A stretch of DNA of 64,000 nucleotides from Caldisericum exile (GTDB taxonomy: Bacteria; Caldisericota; Caldisericia; Caldisericales; Caldisericaceae), in contig DYKR01000002.1 in assembly GCA_020722505.1 (NCBI GenBank), positions 1-64,000 on the forward strand. Reading direction: 5' to 3'. Shown here piece by piece: positions 17,773 through 28,275 of this stretch. Position 1 is the first letter of the stretch, and each line of letters begins with the position of its first letter. A program made the translations under genes and the position numbers. Under the pieces are notes generated by a model, which did not search any database, was not told the DNA's origin, and saw nothing but the letters and a program-made list of their open reading frames with translations.

Positions 17773-18393
17773 TCAATGCTCTCTAATGATATCCTTTACT
17801 TTCAAAAGTCTTGCTATGTTTTCCCTATCAGCCTCTTCAAGTTTTTGTTCTATATATTTGATTGTCTCTTCAAGATTAGGAATAATAACATATTCAAGGG
17901 CATTAACTCTTCTTCTTATTTTTGCTAACTCTAATGCAATGGAATAAATCTCCTGCTCAATTGAAGCAAGTTCCAACATCTCTTTAACAAGGGGAAGTAG
18001 CTGTAGCATAGCTCTATCAAGCAAAACAGTCGTTAAAGAAAACGGATAAGATATGGGGTTACCCTCTGTTTTAACATCAAACACTGGATACTTTACATTC
18101 ATTACACTTTTAATTTTATGCAAAAGCGTAAGGCTAAAAGTCCCACCTTCAAAAAGAGCAATGAGGGTGTCATCTTCAATGTCTTGAGTGCTATTTTCAA
18201 ATTTTTTCAAAGCTTCTGAAAACTTTTCATCAAAGTCTGATCGCCTTACAACATAAGCCTTTGCAACATTAAGGAAATTACGCATCAACCCCTCAAGTTT
18301 ATCTTTTAAAAGTTTATGTCCTCTTTTAGCAAGAGTGAGCCTCTCCTTTAAGCGAAGAAGCTCCATTCTCGTTGGATTAACATTAAGTAGCAT
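17773..18393 (-). CDS. atpD: V/A-type ATPase subunit D (central stalk)
   Basis: A 206-residue central rotor-shaft subunit. The N-terminal VNPTRMELLRLKERLTLAKRGHKLLKDK is the family signature and long helices at both ends give the coiled coil. It follows subunit B by one base and closes the ATPase cluster in the order H-I-K-E-C-F-A-B-D. The gene symbol follows V-type naming and must not be confused with the F-type beta subunit. Confidence 0.96.
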   Translation of the reverse strand: MLLNVNPTRMELLRLKERLTLAKRGHKLLKDKLEGLMRNFLNVAKAYVVRRSDFDEKFSEALKKFENSTQDIEDDTLIALFEGGTFSLTLLHKIKSVMNVKYPVFDVKTEGNPISYPFSLTTVLLDRAMLQLLPLVKEMLELASIEQEIYSIALELAKIRRRVNALEYVIIPNLEETIKYIEQKLEEADRENIARLLKVKDIIREH

Positions 18394-18394
18394 A

Positions 18395-19766
18395 CTAAAT
18401 TACCTCTTTTTTAAGGTATTTTTCAATAAACTCAGGCTTCACTCTCTTTAGTTCTTCTATCGGTAACATTGAAAGTAGTTTCCAACCAAGGTCAAGAGTT
18501 TCCTCAATTGAACGGTCCTCATTTAAGCCTTGCTGAACAAAATGCCTTTCAAATTCATCCGCAAATTTAACATGGAGTAAATCAATTTCTGTAAGAGCAC
18601 TTTCTCCCAAAACCGTAAGCAATTCTCTTGCTTCTCTTCCTCTTGCATAAGAGGCAAACAGTTGGTTTAAAATAGCGTTGTGGTCTTCTCTTGTTTTTCC
18701 TTTTCCAATACCTTTATCTTTTAATCTCGACAAACTTGGTAGGACATCTATTGGAGGATATATACCCTGCTGATAAAGGCTTCTTGAAAGGAAAATCTGC
18801 CCCTCAGTAATATAACCCGTTAAATCTGGTATAGGATGGGTCTTATCATCTTCTGGCATAGTTAAGACAGGAATCTGGGTAATCGAGCCTTTTTTACCTT
18901 TTATTCTACCTGCCCTTTCATAAATTGTAGCAAGGTCTGTGTACATGTACCCAGGATACCCTCGTCTTCCAGGAACTTCTTTTCTCGCTGCAGATATTTC
19001 ACGAAGCGCTTCGCAATAGTTTGTCATATCAGTCATTATTACAAGGACGTGCATTCCGAGCTCAAAGGCAAGATACTCTGCTGCAGTTAATCCAAAACGA
19101 GGGGCTGCAATACGTTCAATAACGGGGCTATTTCCTAAATTAATAAACATAACAGACCTTTCAAGTGCTCCTGATTCTGTAAAACTATTGATAAAGTAAT
19201 TTGCCTCTTCAAATGAGATACCCATCGCTACAAAAACAACGGCAAACTTTTCTTCTTTACCTAAAACTTTAGCCTGCCTTGCAATTTGAGCAGCAAGTTC
19301 AGCATGGGGTAAACCAGAACCAGAGAAGATAGGCAATTTTTGACCTCTGACAAGAGTATTGAGCCCATCAATTGCAGAAATTCCTGTTTGAATAAATTCT
19401 GATGGATAATCTCTTGCATAAGGATTAATAGGAGCACCATTTGTATCTATTTTCTTCTCAGGAATGATAGGAGGTGCACCATCTATGGGCCTTCCAGAAC
19501 CATCAAATATCCTTCCAAGAATTTGAGGAGAAACACCCAGTTCAACACCATGACCTAAAAACTTAACCTTTGCTTCGCCAAGGCTTAACCCAGATGTTCC
19601 TTCAAACACCTGAATTAATGCCATATTTCCATTAACTTCGAGAACTTGTCCTCGCTTGATAGTTCTATCTAAAGTTTTGATTTCAACAATTTCGTTATAA
19701 GTTGCTTTCTCAATATTATCAACAAGTAGCAGTGGTCCTGATATCTCTTTTGCAGTTGTGTATTCC

Positions 19767-19774
<8 letters not shown>
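18395..19774 (-). CDS. atpB: V/A-type ATPase subunit B
   Basis: The non-catalytic nucleotide-binding subunit, 459 residues from ATG 19774. I prefer this start to the upstream GTG in the ORF track because GAGGTGGCAC lies directly before it and it gives the usual N-terminus [15 protein letters not shown]. The degenerate P-loop region ([19 protein letters not shown]) lacks GKT, as expected of B subunits. It overlaps the A-subunit stop by 8 nt. Confidence 0.97.
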
Positions 19775-21542
<1,768 letters not shown>

Positions 21543-21545
21543 AGA

Positions 21546-21872
21546 TCACTCTCCTCTATCTTCATTTTTTGTAAGGATATTAATACCAACTGCTTTTTTA
21601 ACAACTTCACCTATTAGATTCAAGGTTCTGTTTTTTACCATCACAGTTGGTAACATCATTATTACAGGAAGCGATTCTGTTTTTTCTTGAAGGTAATTTT
21701 TAACCAAATCAAAGAACGTTTCTTCAGTAAAAATTACAGTATATTCATTTGACTTTGCTAATGTCTTTATCTCATTTATTATGGTTTCTTTTTCAGCTAC
21801 AAAATACTCAATACCAAAATTTTTTAGTAAAATACCAAGTCTTTTACTTCCAACAAAAGCAACTTTATTCAT
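21546..21872 (-). CDS. atpF: V/A-type ATPase subunit F
   Basis: A 108-residue small stalk subunit of Rossmann-like fold, starting MNKVAFVGSKRLGILLKNFGIEYF. It sits between C and A, as in archaeal and Thermus operons. GGAG precedes the ATG by 7 nt and the start overlaps the C-subunit stop. It binds subunit D and modulates rotation. Confidence 0.92.
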   Translation of the reverse strand: MNKVAFVGSKRLGILLKNFGIEYFVAEKETIINEIKTLAKSNEYTVIFTEETFFDLVKNYLQEKTESLPVIMMLPTVMVKNRTLNLIGEVVKKAVGINILTKNEDRGE

Positions 21873-22809
21873 AGACTAACTCCAGTTCGCTTATATCACT
21901 TGTTTCTAAGCCATAGTAGAGAGCATATGCAAGTTTTTGTAAAACAGAAGTTTCGGCATTTAATTTTAGCAAATACACAAAAATCGGTTCGATTCCCTCG
22001 TTAAAATATTTACCTTTTAATAAAATACTTTTTAAAATTTCTTGAGTAAGCACTTCCCAGTTTTCGGAAAGACTTTTCTCCCGATAAAAATACTTCTGGG
22101 TATTAATCATGCGTGTAAAGGAAGAAACCGAATCTATACCTTTAAGGATCGAAATATTTTGAAATTTTTGGTTTAAAAATTCAACTATTTTAAGAAACTC
22201 ATCCTCTTTTAAAAAACCTACATTTAGAAAATTATAACTTCTCATTAGAATTTGGATTAAAATTGCCTCAGTAAAAGATTGGTAATACTCCTCTATAAAA
22301 GCGCTTTTGGTTAATTTTGCATAGTCCATCAAAAATGAAAGGTAATAAGAATCAATCACTATAGGAATTAAGTAAGATGGATATTTATTCTTTTTTAAGT
22401 CGGAAAAACACTCATAAAAATGTTTAGGATAAGAACCAACACCTTTCAAGAGGAATTCTTTAAAGTCATCACTTACTTTGTAACCAAGATATGCCTTTTT
22501 AACCAACAAAAAGTAATTTGCACTTCTTAAAAAAACGTTTATAAAAGGTTCAAGACCAAACTTAGAAAATTCTTCAAATTCTTCTTCTCTTCTTTTAAAA
22601 ATCGCTTCCCTTACCTCGGGAAAATCAATCTTACTAATATACTTTTTATACGGATAACCCTGAAGGACAGAAACAAACGATTGGAAATCTTTATTTTTAA
22701 GTGCAATTAAAGTATCAGTATCCAAAAGGTAGGTTTCTAAAACTTTTACACGTCCACAGAGAAAATCGTAGTAACTTTTTTCCTTTATTTCAAAAGAAAA
22801 ATTATCCAT
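21865..22809 (-). CDS. atpC: V/A-type ATPase subunit C
   Basis: A 314-residue, largely helical subunit that connects the central stalk to the membrane ring. The sequence is divergent and the call depends partly on its place between E and F. The ORF track begins at a TTG; ATG 22809 (MDNFSFEIKEK) is better because GGGAG precedes it at 8 nt and it overlaps the E stop only slightly. The protein is rich in Phe, Tyr and Lys, as are its neighbours. Confidence 0.85.
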   Translation of the reverse strand: MDNFSFEIKEKSYYDFLCGRVKVLETYLLDTDTLIALKNKDFQSFVSVLQGYPYKKYISKIDFPEVREAIFKRREEEFEEFSKFGLEPFINVFLRSANYFLLVKKAYLGYKVSDDFKEFLLKGVGSYPKHFYECFSDLKKNKYPSYLIPIVIDSYYLSFLMDYAKLTKSAFIEEYYQSFTEAILIQILMRSYNFLNVGFLKEDEFLKIVEFLNQKFQNISILKGIDSVSSFTRMINTQKYFYREKSLSENWEVLTQEILKSILLKGKYFNEGIEPIFVYLLKLNAETSVLQKLAYALYYGLETSDISELELVYE

Positions 22810-23386
22810 TACTAAAAATCTCCCTTGCAACTTCAATCTCTTTTTCTTCTTTTAATGTGTTGATAATTTCATCAAGAGAGTCGTTTACTTCGTAATTTTC
22901 AGTTTTTATAACACATCCGCCGCTAATTTCAACAGGAGTGTTAGAAAGTTTAACATTCTTCCCTTTAAGTCTTTCATCAATAAATGATTTAATCTTCTTC
23001 CCAAACAAATTAAAATCCTTTTCGTTAATGTAAACAACGCTACCATTAGGAGCGTCTTTCTCGATAAGTTTAGTAATAAGGCTTAAATAAAGATTATCAT
23101 CACTTAAAATTTTCTCCTTAAGAACAGAAAAGAACCTTTCAATAATCTTATTCTTCAAAAGGTTAATTTCTTTTTCAGTCTGTAAATTGTGAGAAATTCG
23201 TAATTTAACGATTTCATCATCGATTAATTTCTTTTCTCGCTCAAATTTAGATGCAAATTCTTTCTTAAGAGAATTTTCAAAATTATTTAACTCATTCTCG
23301 ATATCACTTTTAGCTTTATTGATCATCTCTTCTGCCTGTTTTTGTGATGAAGAGATGATTTTTTCCTTAATTTTATCAAGACTCAT
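22802..23386 (-). CDS. atpE: V/A-type ATPase subunit E (peripheral stalk)
   Basis: A 194-residue protein with a long charged N-terminal helix (MSLDKIKEKIISSSQKQAEE onward) and a C-terminal globular part containing VEISGGCVIKTEN, the family hallmark. Together with subunit H/G it forms the peripheral stalk. The ATG lies only 7 nt after the K stop and I see no clear Shine-Dalgarno sequence, which suggests translational coupling to the abundantly made K subunit. Confidence 0.93.
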   Translation of the reverse strand: MSLDKIKEKIISSSQKQAEEMINKAKSDIENELNNFENSLKKEFASKFEREKKLIDDEIVKLRISHNLQTEKEINLLKNKIIERFFSVLKEKILSDDNLYLSLITKLIEKDAPNGSVVYINEKDFNLFGKKIKSFIDERLKGKNVKLSNTPVEISGGCVIKTENYEVNDSLDEIINTLKEEKEIEVAREIFSNG

Positions 23387-23392
23387 AGCAAA

Positions 23393-23875
23393 TTAAAATG
23401 CTGCTGCCGAAACCCAAAGAGACAAAAGCACACCGGCAAGAAGTCCTAAAATAGCATAGGTTTCAACAAGTGCTGGTAAAAGTATTGCTCTACCGCTTTC
23501 CTCTGGTCTTTTTGCAACAAGATCTTCTGAGCCAATTGCTGCATGTGCCTGGTCTAATGCAGTTTTAAATTCAATAATACCAACTAAAATACCGATAAAT
23601 AATGCCGCAAGTCCCTGCCCCAAAGAAGCCTTTGGAGAACCACTAATAAAACCAAAGAATTGCATCATAAGGAACATAACAACAAGAGCATAAAAACCCT
23701 GCGTTCCAGGAAGAGCCATAATAACAAGCATTTTACCAAATAATTCTGGTTTTTCAGAAAGAATACCTGCTGCATGTGAAGTTGTCCTACCAATACCAAT
23801 GCCAGAGCCGATTGCACCCATTGCTGCCACAAAAGAAGCACCAATTGCAACAAACATTGAACCATTCAAACTCAT
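23393..23875 (-). CDS. atpK: V/A-type ATPase membrane ring subunit K
   Basis: A 160-residue double-hairpin proteolipid with four hydrophobic helices. ATG 23875 is chosen over the upstream TTG because AAGGAGGT sits at ideal spacing. Helix 2 has LPGTQG and helix 4 has ALVETYAILG with the ion-carrying Glu. The L-x-x-TQ plus E pattern resembles Na+-type rings such as Enterococcus hirae NtpK. At the position that I align with the third Na+ ligand (Gln in NtpK) this protein has Glu (GIIEFK). The transported ion therefore remains uncertain. Confidence 0.95.
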   Translation of the reverse strand: MSLNGSMFVAIGASFVAAMGAIGSGIGIGRTTSHAAGILSEKPELFGKMLVIMALPGTQGFYALVVMFLMMQFFGFISGSPKASLGQGLAALFIGILVGIIEFKTALDQAHAAIGSEDLVAKRPEESGRAILLPALVETYAILGLLAGVLLSLWVSAAAF

Positions 23876-23876
23876 T

Positions 23877-25883
23877 TTACTTACCTCCTTGTGATTTTCC
23901 AATTCTTATATTTTTAAACTCAAACCCAAAAGGTTTGAATTCATAACCACCTAAGTCATAGAACCTTCCAAAGAATTCAAGGAAATTCAAACGCATTGAG
24001 TGGATAAATGCACCAAGAATATTCATAAAGAAAGCAAGACTATGCAAGACAAAAAGTAAAATTATCGTGACAATAATTCCAACTGGTCCCAACATACTTC
24101 CTATCACTTTTGACATCAAGTTGAACGAAGAAGCAAGGATACCAGAACTTAGACCCAACGCAAAAAGACGAAGATAAGAAAGCGTATCACCTAAAAAACC
24201 AGAGATACCGTAGGAACTTCTTATACCGTAGAGGTTTACAAGAGCAGCTACCGGTTTAAAAAGAGGACTTCTTATGGACATCCACCCACCGATTAAAATG
24301 AATAAAACGCCCACAATAACCATTATGTTTGGAGCTAATGCCAGTTGAGGAAAAGTTGATTTAAAGAAAAACAAGATGATACCAGTAAGGAAAAGTAACC
24401 AACCTAAGCCATTAAAGATTGCATCAAGATAACTTCTGCTTTTTAGTTTTACAATGAAGCTTATTAAAACCCCGATCAATTGTGAAGTAACACCTATGAC
24501 AACTGAAAGTATCATGAACTTAATGGATCCATCTGGAGAAGTAGGGTTAATGACTGCAAGTTTACTAAGAAATTTAGTAAGTGCAAAATTTGGAAAGTAA
24601 GTTTGGAGTATGTCTCCAAAATATGAGTTTGTTAACACACCGACTGCTATAGAGGATATACTTCCATAAAGAAGTATGCTAAAAAATCTTGCAGCACCCC
24701 CATTGCTCTTATATTTAATTAAAAATAAAAGACTAAATAGGAAAAGGATAAAACCATAACCTGCATCTCCTAAAGCAAAACCAAAGAAAACGGAGAAAAG
24801 AATCGCAACAATAGGAGATGGATCTATATTGCTATAAGAAGGCAGACCGAATAATTTTACTAAAAATTCAAATGGTTTGAATATCAAAGGGTTATTCAAA
24901 CTAACAGGAATGAAATCACTATCTTCTATTTGCACCTCGAAAATAAGATCTGTAAACTTTGAAATTTTATTAATCAAAACGTTAAAATCTTTTTCTTTTG
25001 CAAAACCTTTAATAACAACAAATGTTTTTCCTTTTAAACACTTTGTGATATCTTTTCCCTTGTTTGCAAGGGATTGGAAATAATCTCTAAGCACTATTAA
25101 CTTATCATTCTCTTCAAAGTATTCCTTTATTTTTGCTAATATAATCTCTTTATTGCTTTCAAGTTCTAAAAGTCTTTTTTCAATTCGCTGAACCTCTTCC
25201 TCAAAATATCCAGTGAATCGATTGCTGGGTGTTATTTTTGCAATTCCATAATCCTTAATAACTTTTTCAAGTAATTCGGTATCTTCTTTTACGTATAGAA
25301 AAAACACTCTTGCAGTATTTTTATCAGTATAAAAAACATTAACGTAAAAATTGTTTACTACTTCATCACTTTTAAATTTTTCAAGGTTCTTCTTTTTTAT
25401 TTCGCCTATTATTGCGTAAGTCCTACTTGTTCCATGTAAGATAGAAAACTGAAAGGGAAACCCCTGAAACGTCATCAAAGATTTTTTATCTTCATGTAAT
25501 TTTGCTTCTTCTTCAAGAATTTTATCGTAGGAATTTTTTAAATCGTTGAGTTTTTTTACAAAATCATCAAGAGGAAAGTTATGAACAATATCTTTAAAAT
25601 ATTCTTCACTTACCTCAAAATCCTGTGGCAAAAAACCTTGAATAAAACCCTGTTTGCCCAATCTAAATTCTTTGAATATAGAAAATGCACTATCAATCTT
25701 ATTCAGCTCTTCGTCGTAGGTTTTTTCTGGTATTAAGGGTTTTAAACTATCAATACTTGCAAGAATTTCTGATCGCACACTTTCAATGTGGAAGATCCTA
25801 AGATCATACAAAGACTCAAGAATTTCATCTTTCTGTGCTACATCGCTTAAAATCAAAACTTTTTTAAGCTTCTCTATTGACAT
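23877..25883 (-). CDS. atpI: V/A-type ATPase subunit I (a-subunit)
   Basis: A 668-residue subunit with a roughly 340-residue cytoplasmic N-terminal part with coiled-coil stretches and a C-terminal membrane domain of about seven to eight helices. It forms the stator half-channel against the K ring. Conserved segments include FSVFFGFALGDAGYG and the late GDTLSYLRLFALGLSSG with the ion-pathway Arg. ATG 25883 (MSIEKLKK) is preferred; GAGG lies 9 nt upstream and the ORF-track start is a TTG three codons earlier. It overlaps the end of the H subunit. Confidence 0.96.
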   Translation of the reverse strand: MSIEKLKKVLILSDVAQKDEILESLYDLRIFHIESVRSEILASIDSLKPLIPEKTYDEELNKIDSAFSIFKEFRLGKQGFIQGFLPQDFEVSEEYFKDIVHNFPLDDFVKKLNDLKNSYDKILEEEAKLHEDKKSLMTFQGFPFQFSILHGTSRTYAIIGEIKKKNLEKFKSDEVVNNFYVNVFYTDKNTARVFFLYVKEDTELLEKVIKDYGIAKITPSNRFTGYFEEEVQRIEKRLLELESNKEIILAKIKEYFEENDKLIVLRDYFQSLANKGKDITKCLKGKTFVVIKGFAKEKDFNVLINKISKFTDLIFEVQIEDSDFIPVSLNNPLIFKPFEFLVKLFGLPSYSNIDPSPIVAILFSVFFGFALGDAGYGFILFLFSLLFLIKYKSNGGAARFFSILLYGSISSIAVGVLTNSYFGDILQTYFPNFALTKFLSKLAVINPTSPDGSIKFMILSVVIGVTSQLIGVLISFIVKLKSRSYLDAIFNGLGWLLFLTGIILFFFKSTFPQLALAPNIMVIVGVLFILIGGWMSIRSPLFKPVAALVNLYGIRSSYGISGFLGDTLSYLRLFALGLSSGILASSFNLMSKVIGSMLGPVGIIVTIILLFVLHSLAFFMNILGAFIHSMRLNFLEFFGRFYDLGGYEFKPFGFEFKNIRIGKSQGGK

Positions 25884-26196
25884 AATCAACAACCTCTTTT
25901 AAATAATTACCAATAATTTTATCAATTTTTTCTGATGCTTTTTCTTCGAGCAGTTTTAAAAATTGTTTGTTTTCACTTTCTATCTTTTTAGCTTCTTCGT
26001 CGAAAAGCTTTAGGGCATTTGACTTGTAATTTTCAACTTCCTTTAAAAAGTTATTTTCGTATAGCTTACGTAAAGCTAACTTTTTCTCATTTAGTTCTTC
26101 TTTTAAAGCCTTTACCGTAGACTCTGCTTCTTTTAAAATCTTCTCTGCTTCTTCTTCGAAAGATTTAATGGCGTTTAAAATATCTCTTTCTACCAT
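25864..26196 (-). CDS. atpH: V/A-type ATPase subunit H/G (peripheral stalk)
   Basis: A 110-residue, highly charged, almost entirely helical protein (MVERDILNAIKSFEEEAEKI), predicted to be one long coiled coil. It is the partner of subunit E in the peripheral stalk and the first gene of the V-ATPase cluster. AAAGGAG lies 9 nt before ATG 26196. The decarboxylase stop codon is only 4 nt upstream, so the ATPase genes appear to be in the same transcript as the decarboxylase. Assignment relies on position and coiled-coil character more than on unique motifs. Confidence 0.85.
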   Translation of the reverse strand: MVERDILNAIKSFEEEAEKILKEAESTVKALKEELNEKKLALRKLYENNFLKEVENYKSNALKLFDEEAKKIESENKQFLKLLEEKASEKIDKIIGNYLKEVVDYVNREA

Positions 26197-26199
26197 GTG

Positions 26200-27648
26200 T
26201 TATACTCCTTTCACTACCCTAATTGCAATTTCACTTCCCTGTCTTACAGAACCTTGCACAAGTCCGCCATATTTAAAAACTTCATCTATAAAATCTATGC
26301 AATCATCATCTATAACCATGCCTGGAGCAAGCACAGGGATACCTGGAGGATAAGGAGCAACAATACCCCAAGAAACTCTCCCTTTTGCTTCTTTCAGAGG
26401 AATAACTTCAAAATCTTTCTTTAGAGTTTCAAAAGGCATCATTGCAAAAGGTGGTGCTTTGGGTGTTCTTTCCATTTTAATTTTATTTTTTTCTTTTTTC
26501 GGTTGCACCTTCCTAAGGACTGACAAGAGTATATCAATATCTCTTTTTGAAGTGCCTACAGTAATAAAAAGTAAAACATTCTGAAGATCGGCAAGTTCTA
26601 TCTCTATACCATTTTTATTAAGGAAGTGTTCGAATTCAAAACCAGAATACCCCAAATCTTCAACGTTAATTGTGAGTTTAATTGGATCAAAAGCGTAAAT
26701 ATCAATTCCATTTACAATTTTTTCAGTAATAACCTTAAACCCTTGGAGTGCGCTTATTTTTTCTCTTGCGTATTCGGCAACTTCAATTGCACGGTCCCAC
26801 ATTTCCTTACCATGTAAAGCCATTTCTCGCCTTGCAACATCTAATGCAGTCATAAAGATATACGAAGGGCTAGAACTTTCTATAATACTTAAGACTTGCT
26901 CAACTCTATCAACATTCACTGACTTTGAGGGGATATGTAAGAAAGAAGTTTGCGTGAGAGTTGGTAAAGTTTTGTGGGCACTTTGAGTTACAAGGTCTGC
27001 TCCAAGGTATATAGCGGACTTTGGAAATTTTTCATTAAATGGAAAATGTGCTCCATGCGCTTCATCTATAAGAACCCTTAAGCCGTATTTGTGTCCTAAA
27101 TCTATTATGTCTTTTACTCTGCCTTGAAGTCCGTAATAATTCGGAGTAGTGACAAGTAAAACTTTTGCATCTGGATTTTCTTTTATGGCTTTCTCAATTT
27201 CTTCAACTGTAAGGTTGGTAATGATTCCAAACTCCTCATTAAATTCTGGTTCAACAAACACAGGCTTTGCTCTTGCAAGAAGAATGCCGCCAATAACTGA
27301 TCTATGGGAATTTCTTCCAATTATAATTTTTTCATTCTCTTTTACGGAATCGAGTATCATAGCATGGACACCAGCAGTAGTGCCATTAATTAGAAAAATA
27401 GTAGATTCAGTTCCATAGAGTTTGCTTGCTAAATTTTCTGCTTCTCGAATGACACCTTGAGCATAGTGAAGATAATCAAGACCTGAAACTTCTGTAAGAT
27501 CGAAATCAAAAAATTTTTCACCAAATAGTTTTTTAAGAATTCTTGGGGCACCCTTACCTTGGGAGTGTCCTGGCATGTGGAAGGGAATCATCTTCCTCTT
27601 AATGTATTTAGACACAGCCTCATATAGAGGTGCTTTTTCTTGTTCCAA
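26200..27648 (-). CDS. Orn/Lys/Arg decarboxylase family protein (PLP)
   Basis: A 482-residue fold-type I PLP enzyme. The N-terminal FHMPGHSQGKG, the GTTAGVHAMI segment, the Asp of LIDEAHGAHF and the PLP-binding Lys in TQSAHKTLPT near residue 226 match the YaaO/SpeA-like group. The C-terminal group III domain is present. Members decarboxylate arginine, lysine or ornithine to polyamine precursors; the substrate is not determinable here. The ORF track extends through two tRNA genes, which cannot be coding. The start is TTG 27648, preceded by GGAGGT at short spacing. The tRNA-Pro 3' end is only 23 nt upstream, with no promoter or terminator between. Confidence 0.92.
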   Translation of the reverse strand: MEQEKAPLYEAVSKYIKRKMIPFHMPGHSQGKGAPRILKKLFGEKFFDFDLTEVSGLDYLHYAQGVIREAENLASKLYGTESTIFLINGTTAGVHAMILDSVKENEKIIIGRNSHRSVIGGILLARAKPVFVEPEFNEEFGIITNLTVEEIEKAIKENPDAKVLLVTTPNYYGLQGRVKDIIDLGHKYGLRVLIDEAHGAHFPFNEKFPKSAIYLGADLVTQSAHKTLPTLTQTSFLHIPSKSVNVDRVEQVLSIIESSSPSYIFMTALDVARREMALHGKEMWDRAIEVAEYAREKISALQGFKVITEKIVNGIDIYAFDPIKLTINVEDLGYSGFEFEHFLNKNGIEIELADLQNVLLFITVGTSKRDIDILLSVLRKVQPKKEKNKIKMERTPKAPPFAMMPFETLKKDFEVIPLKEAKGRVSWGIVAPYPPGIPVLAPGMVIDDDCIDFIDEVFKYGGLVQGSVRQGSEIAIRVVKGV

Positions 27649-27671
27649 TTCTACCTCCACTCTATTTTTAG

Positions 27672-27749
27672 TGGTCGGGATGGTGGGATTCGAACCCACG
27701 ACCTCTTGGTCCCGAACCAAGCGCTCTAACCAAACTGGGCCACATCCCG
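27672..27749 (-). tRNA. tRNA-Pro (anticodon CGG)
   Basis: A 78-nt cloverleaf read on the minus strand: acceptor CGGGATG pairs with CATCCCG, the TTCGAAT T-loop is standard, the anticodon loop is TTCGGGA, and CCA is encoded. It reads CCG codons. It lies 3 nt downstream of a second tRNA-Pro gene and 23 nt upstream of the decarboxylase start, suggesting a shared primary transcript. Confidence 0.95.
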
Positions 27750-27752
27750 TAA

Positions 27753-27830
27753 TGGTCGGGGCGAGAAGATTCGAACTTCCGACCCCCTGCACCCCATGCA
27801 GGTGCGCTTACCAAACTGCGCCACGCCCCG
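27753..27830 (-). tRNA. tRNA-Pro (anticodon GGG)
   Basis: A 78-nt cloverleaf: acceptor CGGGGCG pairs with CGCCCCG, CCA is encoded, and the anticodon arm is CCTGC-ATGGGGT-GCAGG, giving GGG. It reads CCC and CCU. Loop position 32 is A and position 38 is T, which could pair, a slightly unusual feature. The promoter at 27885-27912 ends 54 nt upstream. Confidence 0.92.
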
Positions 27831-27844
27831 AAACCTTACCTCTT

Positions 27845-27896
27845 GATGAACCCAATGAATTATATATAATGATGAACCCAATGAATTATATATAAA
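27845..27896 (-). repeat. Two tandem copies of a 26-bp unit carrying a -10 box
   Basis: The 26-base unit GATGAACCCAATGAATTATA(TATAAT) occurs twice head to tail (27845-27870 and 27871-27896), identical except at the last base. On the minus strand each copy includes TATAAT. It lies between the tRNA-Pro pair and its upstream promoter. It looks like a recent tandem duplication of the promoter -10 and initial transcribed region. Confidence 0.9.
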
Positions 27897-27912
27897 TTTG
27901 TTAAAAATACAA
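27885..27912 (-). promoter_or_regulatory. Promoter of the tRNA-Pro pair (and probably decarboxylase/V-ATPase)
   Basis: Minus-strand TTGTAT, 16 nt, TATAAT. The -10 box is in the upstream copy of the 26-bp repeat. The second copy's TATAAT (27859-27864) has no recognisable -35 at matching distance. No other promoter is visible before the decarboxylase, so the tRNAs, decarboxylase and V-ATPase genes may form one unit. Confidence 0.75.
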
Positions 27913-27935
27913 GCAGTTTTTAATAAAAAACAAAA

Positions 27936-28275
27936 GACTTAAGTAAGGAATAAGCCAGATTCTGTATCTCCATAAGGAGATGGCAGCCATTTATCTAAGC
28001 GGCCAACCCAGTAGCATGAGGTGGAGCTTCCTCTTCGCTACTCTATTTGGCCTTGCTCCGAGTGGGGTTTGCCTTGCGTAATGCTGTCACCAGCATTACC
28101 GGTGGTCTCTTACACCACCTTTTCACCCTTACCTTAAAGCTAAGGCGGTCTATTTTCTGTGGCACTTTCCCTAGGGTCGCCCCCGCTTGGATTTCCCAAG
28201 CACTCTGCTCCAAGGAGTCCGGACTTTCCTCAGAATAGTTCAAACTATTCTGAGGCTGCCTTCCTTACTTAAGTC
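27936..28275 (-). ncRNA. rnpB: RNase P RNA (bacterial class A)
   Basis: About 340 nt containing the diagnostic conserved segments GAGGAAAGTCCGGACT near the 5' end, AGTGCCACAGAAA, and GGTAAGGGTGAAAAGGTGG. The ends form a perfect 15-bp P1 helix (GACTTAAGTAAGGAA with TTCCTTACTTAAGTC), long as often seen in thermophiles. It is the catalytic RNA that trims tRNA 5' leaders. A U-rich tract (TCTTTTGTTTTTTATT) follows the 3' strand of P1, so P1 could double as an intrinsic terminator. The 5' strand of P1 contains the stop codon of the upstream zinc-ribbon gene, and I see no convincing promoter of its own. Confidence 0.95.

Noticed and set aside
27649-27792. N-terminal 48-residue extension of the decarboxylase ORF in the track
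   Set aside because: It is a translation through tRNA-Pro(CGG) and part of tRNA-Pro(GGG). The real start is TTG 27648 with GGAGGT upstream.
27859-27864. Second independent tRNA-Pro promoter in the downstream repeat copy
   Set aside because: The hexamer 16 bp upstream is ATTCAT, a poor -35, so I do not call it.
27845-27896. CRISPR-like repeat
   Set aside because: The two units are directly adjacent with no spacer, and no cas genes are present.
28043-28243. Short ORFs on both strands (66 and 63 residues)
   Set aside because: They lie entirely inside RNase P RNA, whose conserved motifs explain the sequence.
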